Source: Phoronis australis
Lineage: Eukaryota; Phoronida; Phoronidae
DNA: 64,000 nucleotides
Assembly: GCA_002633005.1 (NCBI GenBank)
Contig: NMRA01000346.1
Span: 255,165 to 319,164 of the forward strand
Reading direction: 5' to 3'
Part shown: piece after piece, positions 21,579 to 34,500 of the stretch
How positions within the stretch are numbered: the first letter of the stretch is position 1
Layout: every line of letters begins with the position of its first letter
Program-made: the position numbers and the translations under genes
The notes under the pieces: generated by a model
Seen by the model: the letters and a program-made list of their open reading frames with translations, nothing else
Databases searched by the model: none
What the model was told of the DNA's origin: nothing

Positions 21579-24500
21579 CTGTCACAAAATCAAATAAACA
21601 TTAACTCAATTTTGATTTAGAACAGGTATCGTTAGAGATCCATCGCAATTCGTTCCTAACTCAGATGCGAAGTTATTTCCGAGTGTGAAAAGAACTGACA
21701 GCTCGTTTTAAGAAGACGCTCGGCGCATAAAATGACACGCCGTGACAAACCAACAGGTCTCACGCAATAACGACCTGTCAATTCTTTTGAAACCCCGAAA
21801 TTGCGTCCAATTTACTAAGAAACAACTTGAAACAAATTTCCCCACGGTTAGAGGTTTGGAAATGTTTTTGGAAGGCGGCTGTGTATACCTGCTTTAAGAC
21901 AGAGGTTATGGGGTTACAGAAAATTAGTGCATGTCTCACACAATACAGGCTCTCTGTCAGCGAACACACTCGGGCATTCTACACGCAAAGCTAAACTATA
22001 TTCACGATTTTAGTAACGTGTGTAAATGATTAAAGAACGATAAGTACTTACCTGTCCTAGTGAGTCGTCTCGTTGCCTGCAGCCTCAGCTGTACAATAAC
22101 AGGCGGGCAGCGACTATAGCACGTGTATCAGCTTTGAGCGCGTAAGAATATAGCCAGGTACCAGCCCGATTTCCTCTACTCGCAGAATATACCCTACAAG
22201 GTTTAAGTAGAAGTAGGAATTAATCAATAATCAACTAAGGTAATTCATAATGCATGCGGCTATTATTGCAATGGTTTTCCTATAATCGAATAATAGACAC
22301 CATTTTTACCAACGGTAGCCGCGTGTCCGACAAACACGGAATGTATGTTACGCTAATTTTGTCATGTTCATCACGGTGTGACACATTTGCTCTTAATGAA
22401 AGGAGGTGACATTGATATCGCAGGTGCTCCAATCTTGCATAAACTGTCAGTTATCATGAGCAATTACAGAACGAGAACAACTTTTTGTTGATAGCGTTAC
22501 GGCTTAAACCTGGCATTAATATTTCGATTTCCCTGTGTATCGTGGGGTTAACCTCGCTACATACTGTTGAAGAAAACAGTCGTTAGAGGGAGGTAAGAAA
22601 CTGTCACAACCAAATTGAGGAAGCTGTGGTGTGTAAATTACTCTTAGACCAGACGTGTATGTGTGACAGGCGCACTAGCTATACATGCGCATGTCTTACA
22701 TAAGAAAGCCACAGTGTGTAATGGTCAAATGGGAAATTTTCAGTTCGATTAGTGCAGAAAACTGGTACCCCCACTTCAAGTCGTGATGTGTCCAGCCCAC
22801 AGCGTGGACGGATCTATCGAATCAAGTGGGAATGCTTCGAATGATTTTCACAGGAGAGACCAGTGAACGCATATCGTGCGTTTATATTTAAAAGGGGTCT
22901 GAACTGCATTTAGCATATTAATAGAAAACACTAATCATGCACACAACCTGTTTTGTGACCAACGCAACTTTCGCAAACGTTTAATTTTTCGGCGGTCAAT
23001 CAAAAATAGCCAGATGAGATGAACTGGTTATTAAACCAAACACCTATTAAATGAGCTCCACTCTGACCACAGTAGAGCCCTGAAAACATGAAGAAACTTA
23101 ATAAAGTTGCCCTATTTTATGACACGATTTTTGTGAAGATTCCAAAGCTAATGGAAGATATTCGAATATACAGCCAATGTTACCTTTCCTGTAAAATCTA
23201 GCCTGATTGGTGTCGTTACTTTCGCATTTAAAAAACGCTGCATATAATACATAAGACATCGCTGTGAATAATGTTTTTCTAAGCCATGTGTAAGCAGTAC
23301 ATGTATATAGGAAGACAAGTGTACGGTCCGTAACATAAGGCTTGCGTCAACGCAGTGCTGCAAAGTAACACCAAAGCCATACACGAGCGGACGTATACAT
23401 CGATATGGAATGACGATCCCTCTCTGGTATCAAACAGATTATATCTTCATTGTTGCCTTTGAGTGAAATGTGGTGACCAAAGAAAACACGCACTTAAATA
23501 AGTAAAATTAGCGTATAATATAAACAACGCTAATTATAACCTTAAGAGCCGAAAGATGTTTGGTGCAGATTTGGACGAGGTTTGCTGTTAATTATTTGAA
23601 AATTAAAATTATCATAGTTTTGCCCTCAAAATCCCTCCCACCAGAGTTGCCATCAACACACTGACAAAGTTGGTTAAAAACGGAAATCGCTGTGTGCTTT
23701 CAATGAAGCGTAACTAGTTCTCGGTTTTTGAAGAAGCGCCTGCCTTGTGGACAAACCAAGCCAACCCTCGCGGTGTTCGGGCGCGAAGAACGACCCTGAC
23801 CTAGCGGACATCCCCCGACAGGTGAACCCGATAAGCCAACTATCTGAATAACGAAACCAATCAGTATAGCCTGTCTTAAACCTGATTTATAAGTTTAATT
23901 TAAACCAGAAAGTTAATCATGCAGAAACAATTTATACATTATGATGACGGTCTGGGGCAGACGTGACGATTGCCGGCATGTTATTTTAGGGCCCTTGCGA
24001 GGACCAGGGTAGATTTCAATAGCTGTCTCGCGGCGAGAGCAATCTGACCAAAACCACGTGGCCTAATTGAAAATACACGGCAATATCTCAAGTAATCTCT
24101 ACCCCGGATGATTGCAAGGGGCACGAGAAGGTTCTGCGAATGTTCTTTATTTGTATTAGTAGTTCGTGTTTTATTTTCACATAGCAAATCGTAACACAAA
24201 CCAAACGAGGCGAAACGTCTCTCAAAATTATTTACTTACAACGGTCGACTTTTGAAATAAACAGAAGTGAACAAAACCCGCGTGTGTAGTCAACAGCCAT
24301 ATTATAGGATGACACTTGTAAAAGGATTGAAACAAACAAAACGCAACGAAATGATCGAGGAAAGTCACTTTCACAAAAAGTACACTTTTTACGGGAACAA
24401 GTGCCTTTGAATGGGTCATACAGTAAGGTTACTGAGGACATGTAGTTAAAACTATATAAATGAACACATTTCCAAGCACGACAAAATGTGACTGAAATTG

Positions 24501-27500
24501 TCCACACGTTCCATTCAATAACCAGCAGTACATGTATGCCTTCAACACTAACAAGATTTCGATACTGTTTAAGCACCGACGGAAAAGCTACATCGAAAGA
24601 ATGACAGTCTAGTGGTTACATGATCAAACTATTGACAGCGACAACTGGGTCTTAAGCCGGAATTCCAAGCGAGAGGCTAAAGAAGAGAATCTCCATGATA
24701 AGAGCGATGAAACAAAGTAATCTAAAACGATGAAGATAATCGGATCACTACAGTAATCCCACAACAGTGCAAAGTCTGCAAAGTGATGTTGCAGAACTTT
24801 AATTGCCATACAGACAACTACCCAATGTACATGTACGCTGAAATGCAACCGAGAATCAACACTGCATGTTCCAGGCTTGCACATTTTGCTGGTTGAGTGG
24901 AAGCACAAACACACACACGCACACACACACAATTTATGCGCTGACGGTACACTTTGTGATGGCGAGTTTCGTTCAAGAATAATGGGATAACAAAGCGTAC
25001 TTTACATAGGATACTACACGCTAAAAGGGAGAACATTGAAGGGTACATGTACATGTACACGGTGTGCTGAAAAGCCTGTTATGCACAAGAAAATTAAAGA
25101 AACGTGACTGACGTTGTAAAGGAGCTACAAAAATGGGAATAAATTCACAGCTGACTAACCATAGAGTTTCGCGAAATAAAGGTATTATTGGTAGGGTCAA
25201 GTTTAAGTAGGCCTCTTACAATGAAACCATCGTTCTTACTTCCGAAAATTTGGGATATACTTTTTGAAGTTACTGGTTTCTACTACTAGAGCCACAAGAC
25301 AGCAACATCCGTTGTGTTTTCCGGTTTCATTAAAAATCGACAATTCCTGCCGTTGTCTGCCAAACATTTGCTGACTTTACCACTTAAGTACGTTTACGAT
25401 ACTTTGTCATTCATTGAATTCGATCTCGTCAACAGAGCTGCGAACGCGAAGGTCCCGGGTCAAATGCACGCTGGGGCTTTCTCGCCCATACATGTATCGT
25501 CGTTTTTTACTTAAACGTTGACTTGAGTTTCTTAAAATTGCAGGCATTGATTGAGGCTCACCTTTCCGTTTGATGGTCAAATTTGAGATACACTCTATCA
25601 CAGTGCTACGAAAGGTAATCGAAGTAAACAAAATCAATGAAACCCCGACCCAGTGGCTTCAGTCCAAACAAATTCAGTGCATACAAGGCGTGTGCAAGTG
25701 ATGACGGTGTGATCGGTAAACTTCCGACCAAGCATGCGCATTGATGCCCACACACACAATTACGTGTATTGTTCATCATTTCCACAGGGCCACTTTTCAG
25801 TATAGGTGGCGCTGGGTCGGAGAGCAGAATTAGTGACGGAACATACAAATGAGATCCCGTGCGCAAAGAATGAAAAATGCCTTACTGAACTCATGAAAGT
25901 TAGTGATTTCCATCATTCATTGACACGTGGCATTAAACATAATGTTTGAATTTATTAAGAAAGTGTATGCATACTTTTGGACGTATTTTTGTTAAATTTG
26001 CCACATTTTAATAAACCTGGGATATATTTTGAACTTTAAAATCTATTGTTGTAAAGACAGTGCAAAAATACAGAGCTTACTCGAACTTTGCGCCACACTT
26101 TCGGTTTTAGGAAGTCATTGGGTTAGTAGTAATCGTAATGGTAGACGTAACAGATTTGGCCATGAGGGTAGTGATAGTGGTAGTCAGTGGTAGTAGATTC
26201 CTACTCCAGTCAAGAAAAGGTATAGACTTCCTTGCCCAGTCACCTTTACCCTCCAAGGGTTTCCTTGTTGGGAGAAGTGGAGACGGAGGGAAAGCAGTCC
26301 TCGTAACTAAGACTTCCGCTCATACAACCACGGGCAGAATTTAATTAAATCCAGCGGGCATTGGCAGATTTGAGCATGTCACTTAATTACAGTCTAGACT
26401 CTTGTAACCTCGTTGTCATTATGACTCTTTTCTAATCACACAATCAACGATCCAATAGCAATGTGAGCACTGCAGTCGTTCCGATGAAATAGCATTTGTC
26501 CGCCGGAAATGATCTCCTTGTCATGATTGCATTCAAAGGCCGTCTGTCGGCCGAAGTGAATACGGACCTACATGTTCGTCTTTTTAAAAGAAAAACGAAA
26601 GAAATGGCGTGGGTTCATATGTATTTCTGACTTTGAGGATACCACGAACCGGATTGGCGATGACATACATGTACATGTATTCTTCTGCATGTCCTTCGCA
26701 ACTCACCTTTGGTTGTCGGGATGACTTTGAATATTTCATAGCTTCGCAAGTACACGGAGTAACGAATACTTGAGTATTTAGTATCAGCCAGTAATATCAG
26801 TTATACCATTGTTATCCGCACGTCGTGCCAATAGCACGCAGTCTTCCAAAAGCGTCACTTATCACCCGTCCAAAATCCATACTAGAAGCAGCGCGTGCAA
26901 ATAGATACTTACACATAAGCGGCAACTTACTGCTTGCATAGTCATTTCAGATGTGTAGTGAAACACGGAGAAATTAATATAGCGTCGGTAATCAATTTTC
27001 CCTTTTGTCAATTGCCAGTTTAAACAGCATGTTTAGTTTCGAATGTCGAATTCAAATAAAACCGCGTGTCATCGCTGTCTCTTATTGTCAGCCGAACGAA
27101 TAGTCATCGTCGTTTGGTTTGTTGACAGAATTCCGATAAAGGAACATGAAATAGTAATCAGATATATGTACATTTCCTCGATCACTGACACACATTCGTT
27201 TTAGTTCTAAATACTTTTCTCCATGAATCAAACATTGGTAAACTATGTCCATAGCAAGAGATATACATGTAGACGCGATTTTGGATTATTTTACGAATAG
27301 GGGCGCAGCTGCTTGTTTATTACCGCTCAAGAACTTGCTGGTATACGCGTCATTTCCTAAAAAATACTATAAAGGATGTAATGTTGATCGAAACACGTGT
27401 ATTCTTCATCTTATATCATACAATGCCATGTTTGGCTCTAACGTTTGCATGATTACATGTATATAGCTACGTGTATAACGGAGAATAGTATCATTGACAT

Positions 27501-27618
27501 GGTTCTCTTCTTGTTTCATTTGAGTTTGAAAACTCCATGAAGCTTACTTTTAATCGCAAACCACCACCGAATGATTCATTTTCAACACAGCATGATTTGC
27601 TCAAAGAGAACAGAAGTT
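21579..27618. other. No recognised gene (about 6 kb)
   Basis: Only scattered weak signals. A strong minus-strand donor lies near 22053. A minus-strand stretch ending near 26707 at CCAAAG|GTGAGTTG has the open peptide SVYLRSYEIFKVIPTTK. A GTA-rich degenerate run is at 26110-26200, and a short CA run at 24905-24930. Many TACATGTA palindromes occur. No family identified. Confidence 0.4.
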
Positions 27619-27963
<345 letters not shown>

Positions 27964-28319
27964 CTTTACATTAAAAATTCACCGATGGTGCATCAACAAA
28001 ATGACCGACTCGAATAAACGATAGTTATAGCAGCTACACACCCACGTTTTGTTAAAGATACGATCATCCCATGCAGATACATGTATGCTGTAGGTCACTC
28101 ATGATATAAAGGTAGTCTCAACTAGTTCATTACTCAGAGTGTCTAGTATTGGCAAGCATTGACATTTCGCCGTTGCTCGTGTCCATGCTTGGCTCGTTAG
28201 AATTTTCCGCCAACTTGTTGATCCCGTTTACCAGCATGAACGAACTCTCTGTCCAGTTTCCACGCCCAGAAATCACATCAAATCGTCAATACTTAATACC
28301 AATAGCTTAATTTGATCGA

Positions 28320-28845
28320 AATAGCCTCGCCATATTGAGATTCGCTATCTCGCCCGACCACGATCATGGCCTTGGTGAACAGGTGTTCAGCGCCACCTAC
28401 AGGTGCTATGTAATGCCGACGGGAGGTTTCAGTCTGCTGGTATAACAGCGTTTTAACAACTTTCCTGCTGTCATAATGCCGGAAAATTTCCAATGCTGTG
28501 TGATGGGATGTAGCAGTGCCTTACGGGAAAAAAAGCAAACATTTTGAAGAATCAATGGATGACCGTTGGCATCGTGTTCCATACAATTTCCATTGCAATG
28601 AAGTATCCGCGACAATTCTTGCCAATGGCTGAGGCTGATAAAGCGGAATAATTGTGATCCCAGTCGGTGTCAAAAAGCTAAAATAAATTACTGAACTTAA
28701 AATAATCAAGCAATAAGAGGGCCTGACAGTAAAAGTTACTCAACCTCTTTTTAAATTACAGAATTCTTGTCCACTAAATCTCTGCCGCGAACAATCGGAA
28801 GTCACTTTCGTGCTCTCATTACTCTAGAGAGCGCCATTGAATATG
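28320..28845 (+). pseudogene. THAP-like zinc-finger repeat, copy 3 (frameshifted)
   Basis: This copy has the clearest N-terminal half: an ATG at 28474 opens MPENFQCCVMGCSSALREKK, with the Cys-x4-Cys of a THAP finger, then a stop after KQTF. In other frames the domain end follows: WLRLIKRNNCDPSRCQKAKI. The leader GCCATATTGAGATTCGC and the tail GAGAGCGCC match the copies at 10437 and 1916. Stops and frameshifts make it a pseudogene. Combining the three copies shows that the ancestral repeat encoded a THAP-type finger. Confidence 0.5.
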
Positions 28846-29780
28846 GAAAGTCCCATATTTCACACCTGTGAGTTATCTTTTAAAGAAGGCGGGTTTGTAA
28901 CAGTTACAGGTATAATAAATAAAGTGCACACGTTATTGTAATGTAGGAATTATTTCTACTTTAAGAGGTAATAGGCAGCGAGACACACCCACGTTTCAAG
29001 TTGGTGAAGACCATGGGGTCTTTTAATACATTTTCATAAAACTGAAAAGTCACTGGATATTATAATGCATTTCGCATCTCCACCTTCAAAAATCTAGTCT
29101 ACGAACACTACAAAATCGATCGTGAACTTATCCGCATTATTTAACGGTCAAATCAGTATGACGTACACAAGGCTCGCCAACATTTTTCCAAAATCCCACC
29201 GCTTCAGGAGAACCACATGTTCTCTAGAGGTTCCAATAGGTTTTTGGAAGTTTTTTTTCAAGGTTATCAAGATTCTTGAGTTCACAAGTCGAAAGGAAGC
29301 GCAGCTAACCGTCACAACAAAATGCAACACAGTGAGAGCACAACAATTCATGAGATCATGTCATTAGAAAATTACAATCTGACTTCAAACGCAATTTTAA
29401 AAAGTGCGTTTCTAAAAAAGCCAACCTGAACGACAGGAAGGAACGAGCCTGAAGACAATCTGAACTACAGGAAGGAACGAGCGTGACCAATGTGGCGAAG
29501 GATGCACGTGCACATGTAACGAAAAGACGTGCTCGCCTGATAATTTATACATTGTAATCGCGATCACTTGATTAGAGTTCATAAAGATATCTGGCACGCT
29601 GAAACATCCAGCTCATTAAGTGGTTAATAGCCTTTTCATTGTGCCGGCATGTGTTTCATTCGAGTTTAAACGGCCATTAGCGTTGTCGTGTGTAAGACTG
29701 TCAATAGACCAAAGGCATCAGATGAACCTTAACTGATTACAGAATTTTGATCAAAAACTATCAAAAGCTTGAAGAAGGTC
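28846..29780. other. No feature seen
   Basis: No coding signal beyond chance frames; a duplicated CTGAACGACAGGAAGGAACGAG-like word occurs at about 29426-29482. Confidence 0.4.
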
Positions 29781-29936
29781 CAGCGCTGTATTGGGGCGTA
29801 GGCGCACGTAGTCGCGGCTAACCACCTTTTGTCATTTGAACGTAGCTCCTACGCACCGAAAGTTACGTTCAGTGCTCAAGGTGATACGGTGGGCTTTGGA
29901 CGCTTACTTACCTCTACTTTTACCATTACAGCACTG
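29781..29936 (+). mobile_element. hAT-type MITE, family 1 copy 3
   Basis: 156 bp; left end CAGCGCTGTATTGG, right end CCATTACAGCACTG. Flanking 8-mers AGAAGGTC and ACAAGGTC match at 7 of 8 bases. The interior shares AGTTACGTTCAGTGCTCAAG with the other copies. Confidence 0.85.
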
Positions 29937-31426
29937 ACAAGGTCACGAAAACTCACGAGACCTGCATGTAAATTATTTCCGCGGAACCGGCAAAAGAAAT
30001 TTCTAGCGGTAGTTGGAGCACAGGCAAACACGTTTACAGCTCATTCTTCCTGAAGCGTTTTACGGGTTTGGAGTGAACTTCTGTTATTGCCCGAGGCCAT
30101 GCCCGACACATGAAATGCCTCGCCGGCGTGACATGACGATTTTGTCTCAAGTATTGACGGAGAGTTCCTTCAAAACCCACAAATCAGCGCTGATTTGACC
30201 AACGAACACAGCAATTAGAGACAATTTTCCATAGCATTCTACATGTAAATCAAAGGTTAGTTTTGTGTCCGAAAGTAGGTTTCGCTTTAAGTGTATATTC
30301 ACTGAAAATGCTTTTGTAAGAAAATCGTCAATGAATTACCACACTGGCGAAATAATTGGCTTAGGATATTCTTAAAGCATTTTACTCCATGATTCTGGTT
30401 GCTACTTTGCGGACAGGCGATAATGACGTCAAATGAATATCCGTCGAAACTTGAACCTTATAACCTTGCGTCATCAAACTATTGCCGACAAATTGAAGAC
30501 CTTAGGGGTTGCTCTCGTCGTGTGGTTCTTTCAAAAACTTTTAGTTGGTGAGCCATAGAACTCCTGTGCTTCAAAAAGAAATTCACATGATGGCTCTAGT
30601 GAAGCAATGGTCCCATTGATCTGCATGCGTTTACTTGTTCAGCCACCACGAGCGTAAATTATCATGCGCTGTACTTGGATAAGGCCAGATTATCTCCATA
30701 TGCGGCATTTTCAGACGAACAAAACATCACAATATCTTGAAATACCGGGCATCAATTTTTTAAATTTTCTCCAAGCGACCACTTCCGGTGTTGATAACCA
30801 GGCTTCATTTCTACTCATTTCCTTTTTCGTAAATAGTCTGTCGAACTACTTCTGTGCGGACTCCAGAAATGCCGTCGATTTCCACGATTCCGACACATGC
30901 ATGAGACAGTTTCGCGACCTAGTGGCTTCATGTACACGTAAATGTTTCGAGTATTTTTAGCCATGGTATTTACCTCCCCGGTTGGAATTGACTGGGCACT
31001 GCCTGTGAAGCTTATAATTCAGTATTGTTCAGTTTGGCTGATTTTTGAGTCCTTTCTGGTTGCAAAATGCAATTTTGATCTATTATTCCCAGCAAGCGGG
31101 ATTTGAATTTCATCAAGAAATCTAGGTACATGTACCCTTTAAACACTGCGGATATGTAACCATCACATGATTTTTATAATCTGGATGAATTGTCTCTAGC
31201 TATTAATCCCAAGCGAATGGCGACCTTAGGATTTGATATATGGTTTGTTTGACTGGCCTGGCACAACTCCCCTTATTTTCATTTTTTCCCGTTTAACCGT
31301 GAGGAAAAGTAAGCGGGAACTGAGTGGATCTGATTTTCAGTTTAAAAACTCAGCAGTGAGTGTTCACTGTCACTGAAACAGGTTAGTTGTGTGCGGTTTT
31401 GGCGGATTGCGCACTACTTCGCGTGA
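29937..31426. other. No recognised gene
   Basis: A 98-codon plus-strand frame (30664-30960) and shorter ones show no family match and no paired splice sites that I trust. Confidence 0.4.
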
Positions 31427-31588
31427 TAGTGCTGTAGAGGTAAAATTAGAGGAAAGGAGGCGCCCAAAGCCCACCGTATCACCTTGAGCACTGAATGTAC
31501 ATGTAACTTACGGTGCGTAGGCGCTACGTTGAAATGCCAAAAGGAGGTTAGCTGCGCCTACGTGCGTCTAGTCCCCACTAAAGCACTG
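31427..31588 (-). mobile_element. hAT-type MITE, family 1 copy 4 (inverted)
   Basis: The family-1 element in the opposite orientation: left end TAGTGCTGTAGAGG, right end AAGCACTG. Its interior CCCACCGTATCACCTTGAG is the complement of the block in the other copies. Both ends carry mutations and the flanking 8-mers do not match, so it is the oldest or most disturbed copy. A TACATGTA word interrupts the conserved core. Confidence 0.8.
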
Positions 31589-34500
31589 ATATCGACATTC
31601 TTGCTTTACGTCACGGGCCCGGTACGTGACCAGGCTATCGCGTGGTATCTCTTGCGGATGAGAGACACATGCAAGTCAAGAACTGTTTTCTGTTCTCAAT
31701 ATAATTCCAATGTAGTTCTACAGCAACACCCATTACGTAACCGTCTGTCGTGGATAGGGGATATTTACCTATACACTATGGTATAGCCCCTCTCTTACAT
31801 GTTCTGTTATGCCACAGCCATGGCCATGTTTACTTTTTATCGCGTAAATGTTACTGAGTAAAAACATACGATTGTTGATTCTCAAAGCATAAGCTTCAAC
31901 AATAACAAACTGACGGGGTTTCGTAAGGTTTCCCCAGTCATGGTCTGTGTATTCACAGAGAGATCACGTGAAGCAGCATTTGGGTAAATTGGCGAATAAT
32001 GAGCCGTTTAAAAACCACGTAAACTGCACGAAACTGTCTTGCTATTGAACAAACCTTAACTGCTTTTTAATTCATCCATAGTTCATTTATCGACTTAAAT
32101 CTGTGTTAAATTTCGCCAAATGTTTTGGGCGGCGCATAAAACCAGTTCCATTAGGGTCTGAGCATAAAATTGCGCACTTACAGACGCAAAATATTGGTTG
32201 TTTATTGACTCTATGTTGCATTTCAAGCTTATAACACGTTTTACATTTTTTTGGACTTAAACTTTAAAATGTGTACATCCATACTGAGTCACGGAATGCC
32301 GCTGATTTGATGACATTGTGTTTCACTTTTTCTTAATAATAGTCACCAATTTATTAAGACACATACAATAATATAATAAAATTCAGCCCGGAAACCACAG
32401 GGAGCATTACATCCGGGCTTTAGACAATAAACACACAATAATAAACGGGAATATTAAACTGTAATCATTATACAAAAGCTTTTTCCTAGTGGGGTCTGGC
32501 GGATAACAGCCGGAGCCTCACTTCAGTGGTTGTAATTTATCCAGCTGTACGTAAGTATTCCCTCGTTAGCCTTTGCACTTTCGATTTGGACTTATAAAAC
32601 ATAACTTCTGGTGCGGCTTTTATTATTTACTCTCGGTCGTGTTTCAGTAAAAGCTTCGAGCTGTAAAAATAGAACTCGTTCGGAGTGACAAAAGATAACG
32701 AAGACGTATATCAGAGTGGGTTTGTGTATTCACCGTTGCCACAAGTTTACCTCAAATGAACTTTTTCGGGGAACCACCGCTGTGTTTATTCTTCGACTAG
32801 CACTGGTGTAAAATCGCTAAACAGTGGGACGAAAATGATAACTGAACCAAAACAACGATGCAGAGAAACATTTGTTTAACCACAAAAACCCAAGCCAGTT
32901 TGAGAAAGACTTCAGAACTGGACTGAGTCAAAATCACCCACCTAAGATACATCTTGAATAGGTTTGCACTCTTAATCGTATGACCATTAACCGGTGGGAT
33001 GATAATATTTATGGGATAGCAATGATGAGTTGCAGCGATAACATGTAAGTCGTTTAAACCAAAAAGCCCATTTGGTTCTGGTTTACGCGCCGACTCATTT
33101 TGAAACCTGTGCCTCACTATTTGACGCAGCTGAAAACCATGGCAATTCGGTGAAGCGTATTTGTTCAGTCTAACCAACGTCATCACGTTTCTGCCAATTG
33201 GGTACCGTAAAAACGCTTGAAATTCCTTTAGCAGTTATACTGCTTTGGTGACCGAACTAACCCGCCTGGACAAGCATCCTAGACTTAAATGGGACCGGCC
33301 TGAAGCAATGACAACGTCTCATTTCTTCTCACGTAAGAAGCAAAGTGAGACCCATTTACTATCAGAACGTGGTCCAGATTAAAAATTGAATTTTGACGTA
33401 GCTGTAATTGAGCGACCGCCCGCACACCCTTGAGACAAGTTTTCGATCATTTTTCATAAGCCACACAAAGACATGCAAGCTAGAATCTTAACCTGCCATG
33501 TCAGCTACTGTCACCTCCTCGTTGGACTCATTGACTGGCTGTACATGTAGGTATGACTAATGATTGAAATGCATGAGTGCCCCCTGCTTCGGTCCCTAAT
33601 TGACACCACCGCAGGTAAAAGCGTCACTGCACCACTAAGGTACATGTATGTTTAAAATTAGAAAGACAAAATTCGACCTCTTGCGGTGATACCAGGTGGA
33701 TTTTTTTGAAAACTGAACAAAATTGAAAATGCCGCATCACCGTATCAGTTGAAAACACACTGCAGATCAGAACCAACGAGTGCTTTGGGCTTATTGTAGG
33801 TTCTTATTTTTTGAAAGAAGTCTTGCCTAAGGGGTACTCTCGGTAAACGAGCAGATCTTGAACAATTTGGAATTCATACAATTCATATGAAATCTGTACC
33901 TCTCTGTTCAATGTAAGCCGGTTTACGATTTGAATATCCACTGGTTATAGCGGCACATGCCTACTATCGAGAGGCACCCTATCCACAGGTAGTTTCGTTA
34001 CATATGCAGTACCCTAAAACACCTACAGAATAACTGACCACCTACTACGTAGCGACATTGGACGCCGTGCATGCAGCAATAAAAAATATGAGAGTATGAC
34101 ATCACAAAATGTTGATTTATAGTTTTAAAAGGGAACAGTTTATCAAAAAATCCATCTATGCTAAAGACGAATTCAGGCAATCGCGACTCCTTCAGCATTT
34201 ATACATGTACATGTAGGCTGCAATATACTAATTTTAAGTTAACCTGTGTATTACGATGTACCGTTCTATTGCCGTCGGCAAACGGCCAAACACGACTTTT
34301 TGAATTGTTACTATGATAACAAACCTGGGTTTCAGCATCAATGTTTTCCAATGTACGCGACAAATAACATGCCAAGGGCTTGAGCAACACAGTGATTGAT
34401 TGTCACCTCCCGTCACGAACCATCTCTGTTAATACTGCTTCTAGAGGCTCTTCTGATATGTCATGAAACGACGGGACAAATGGTCGCACAGGTGTAAGCT

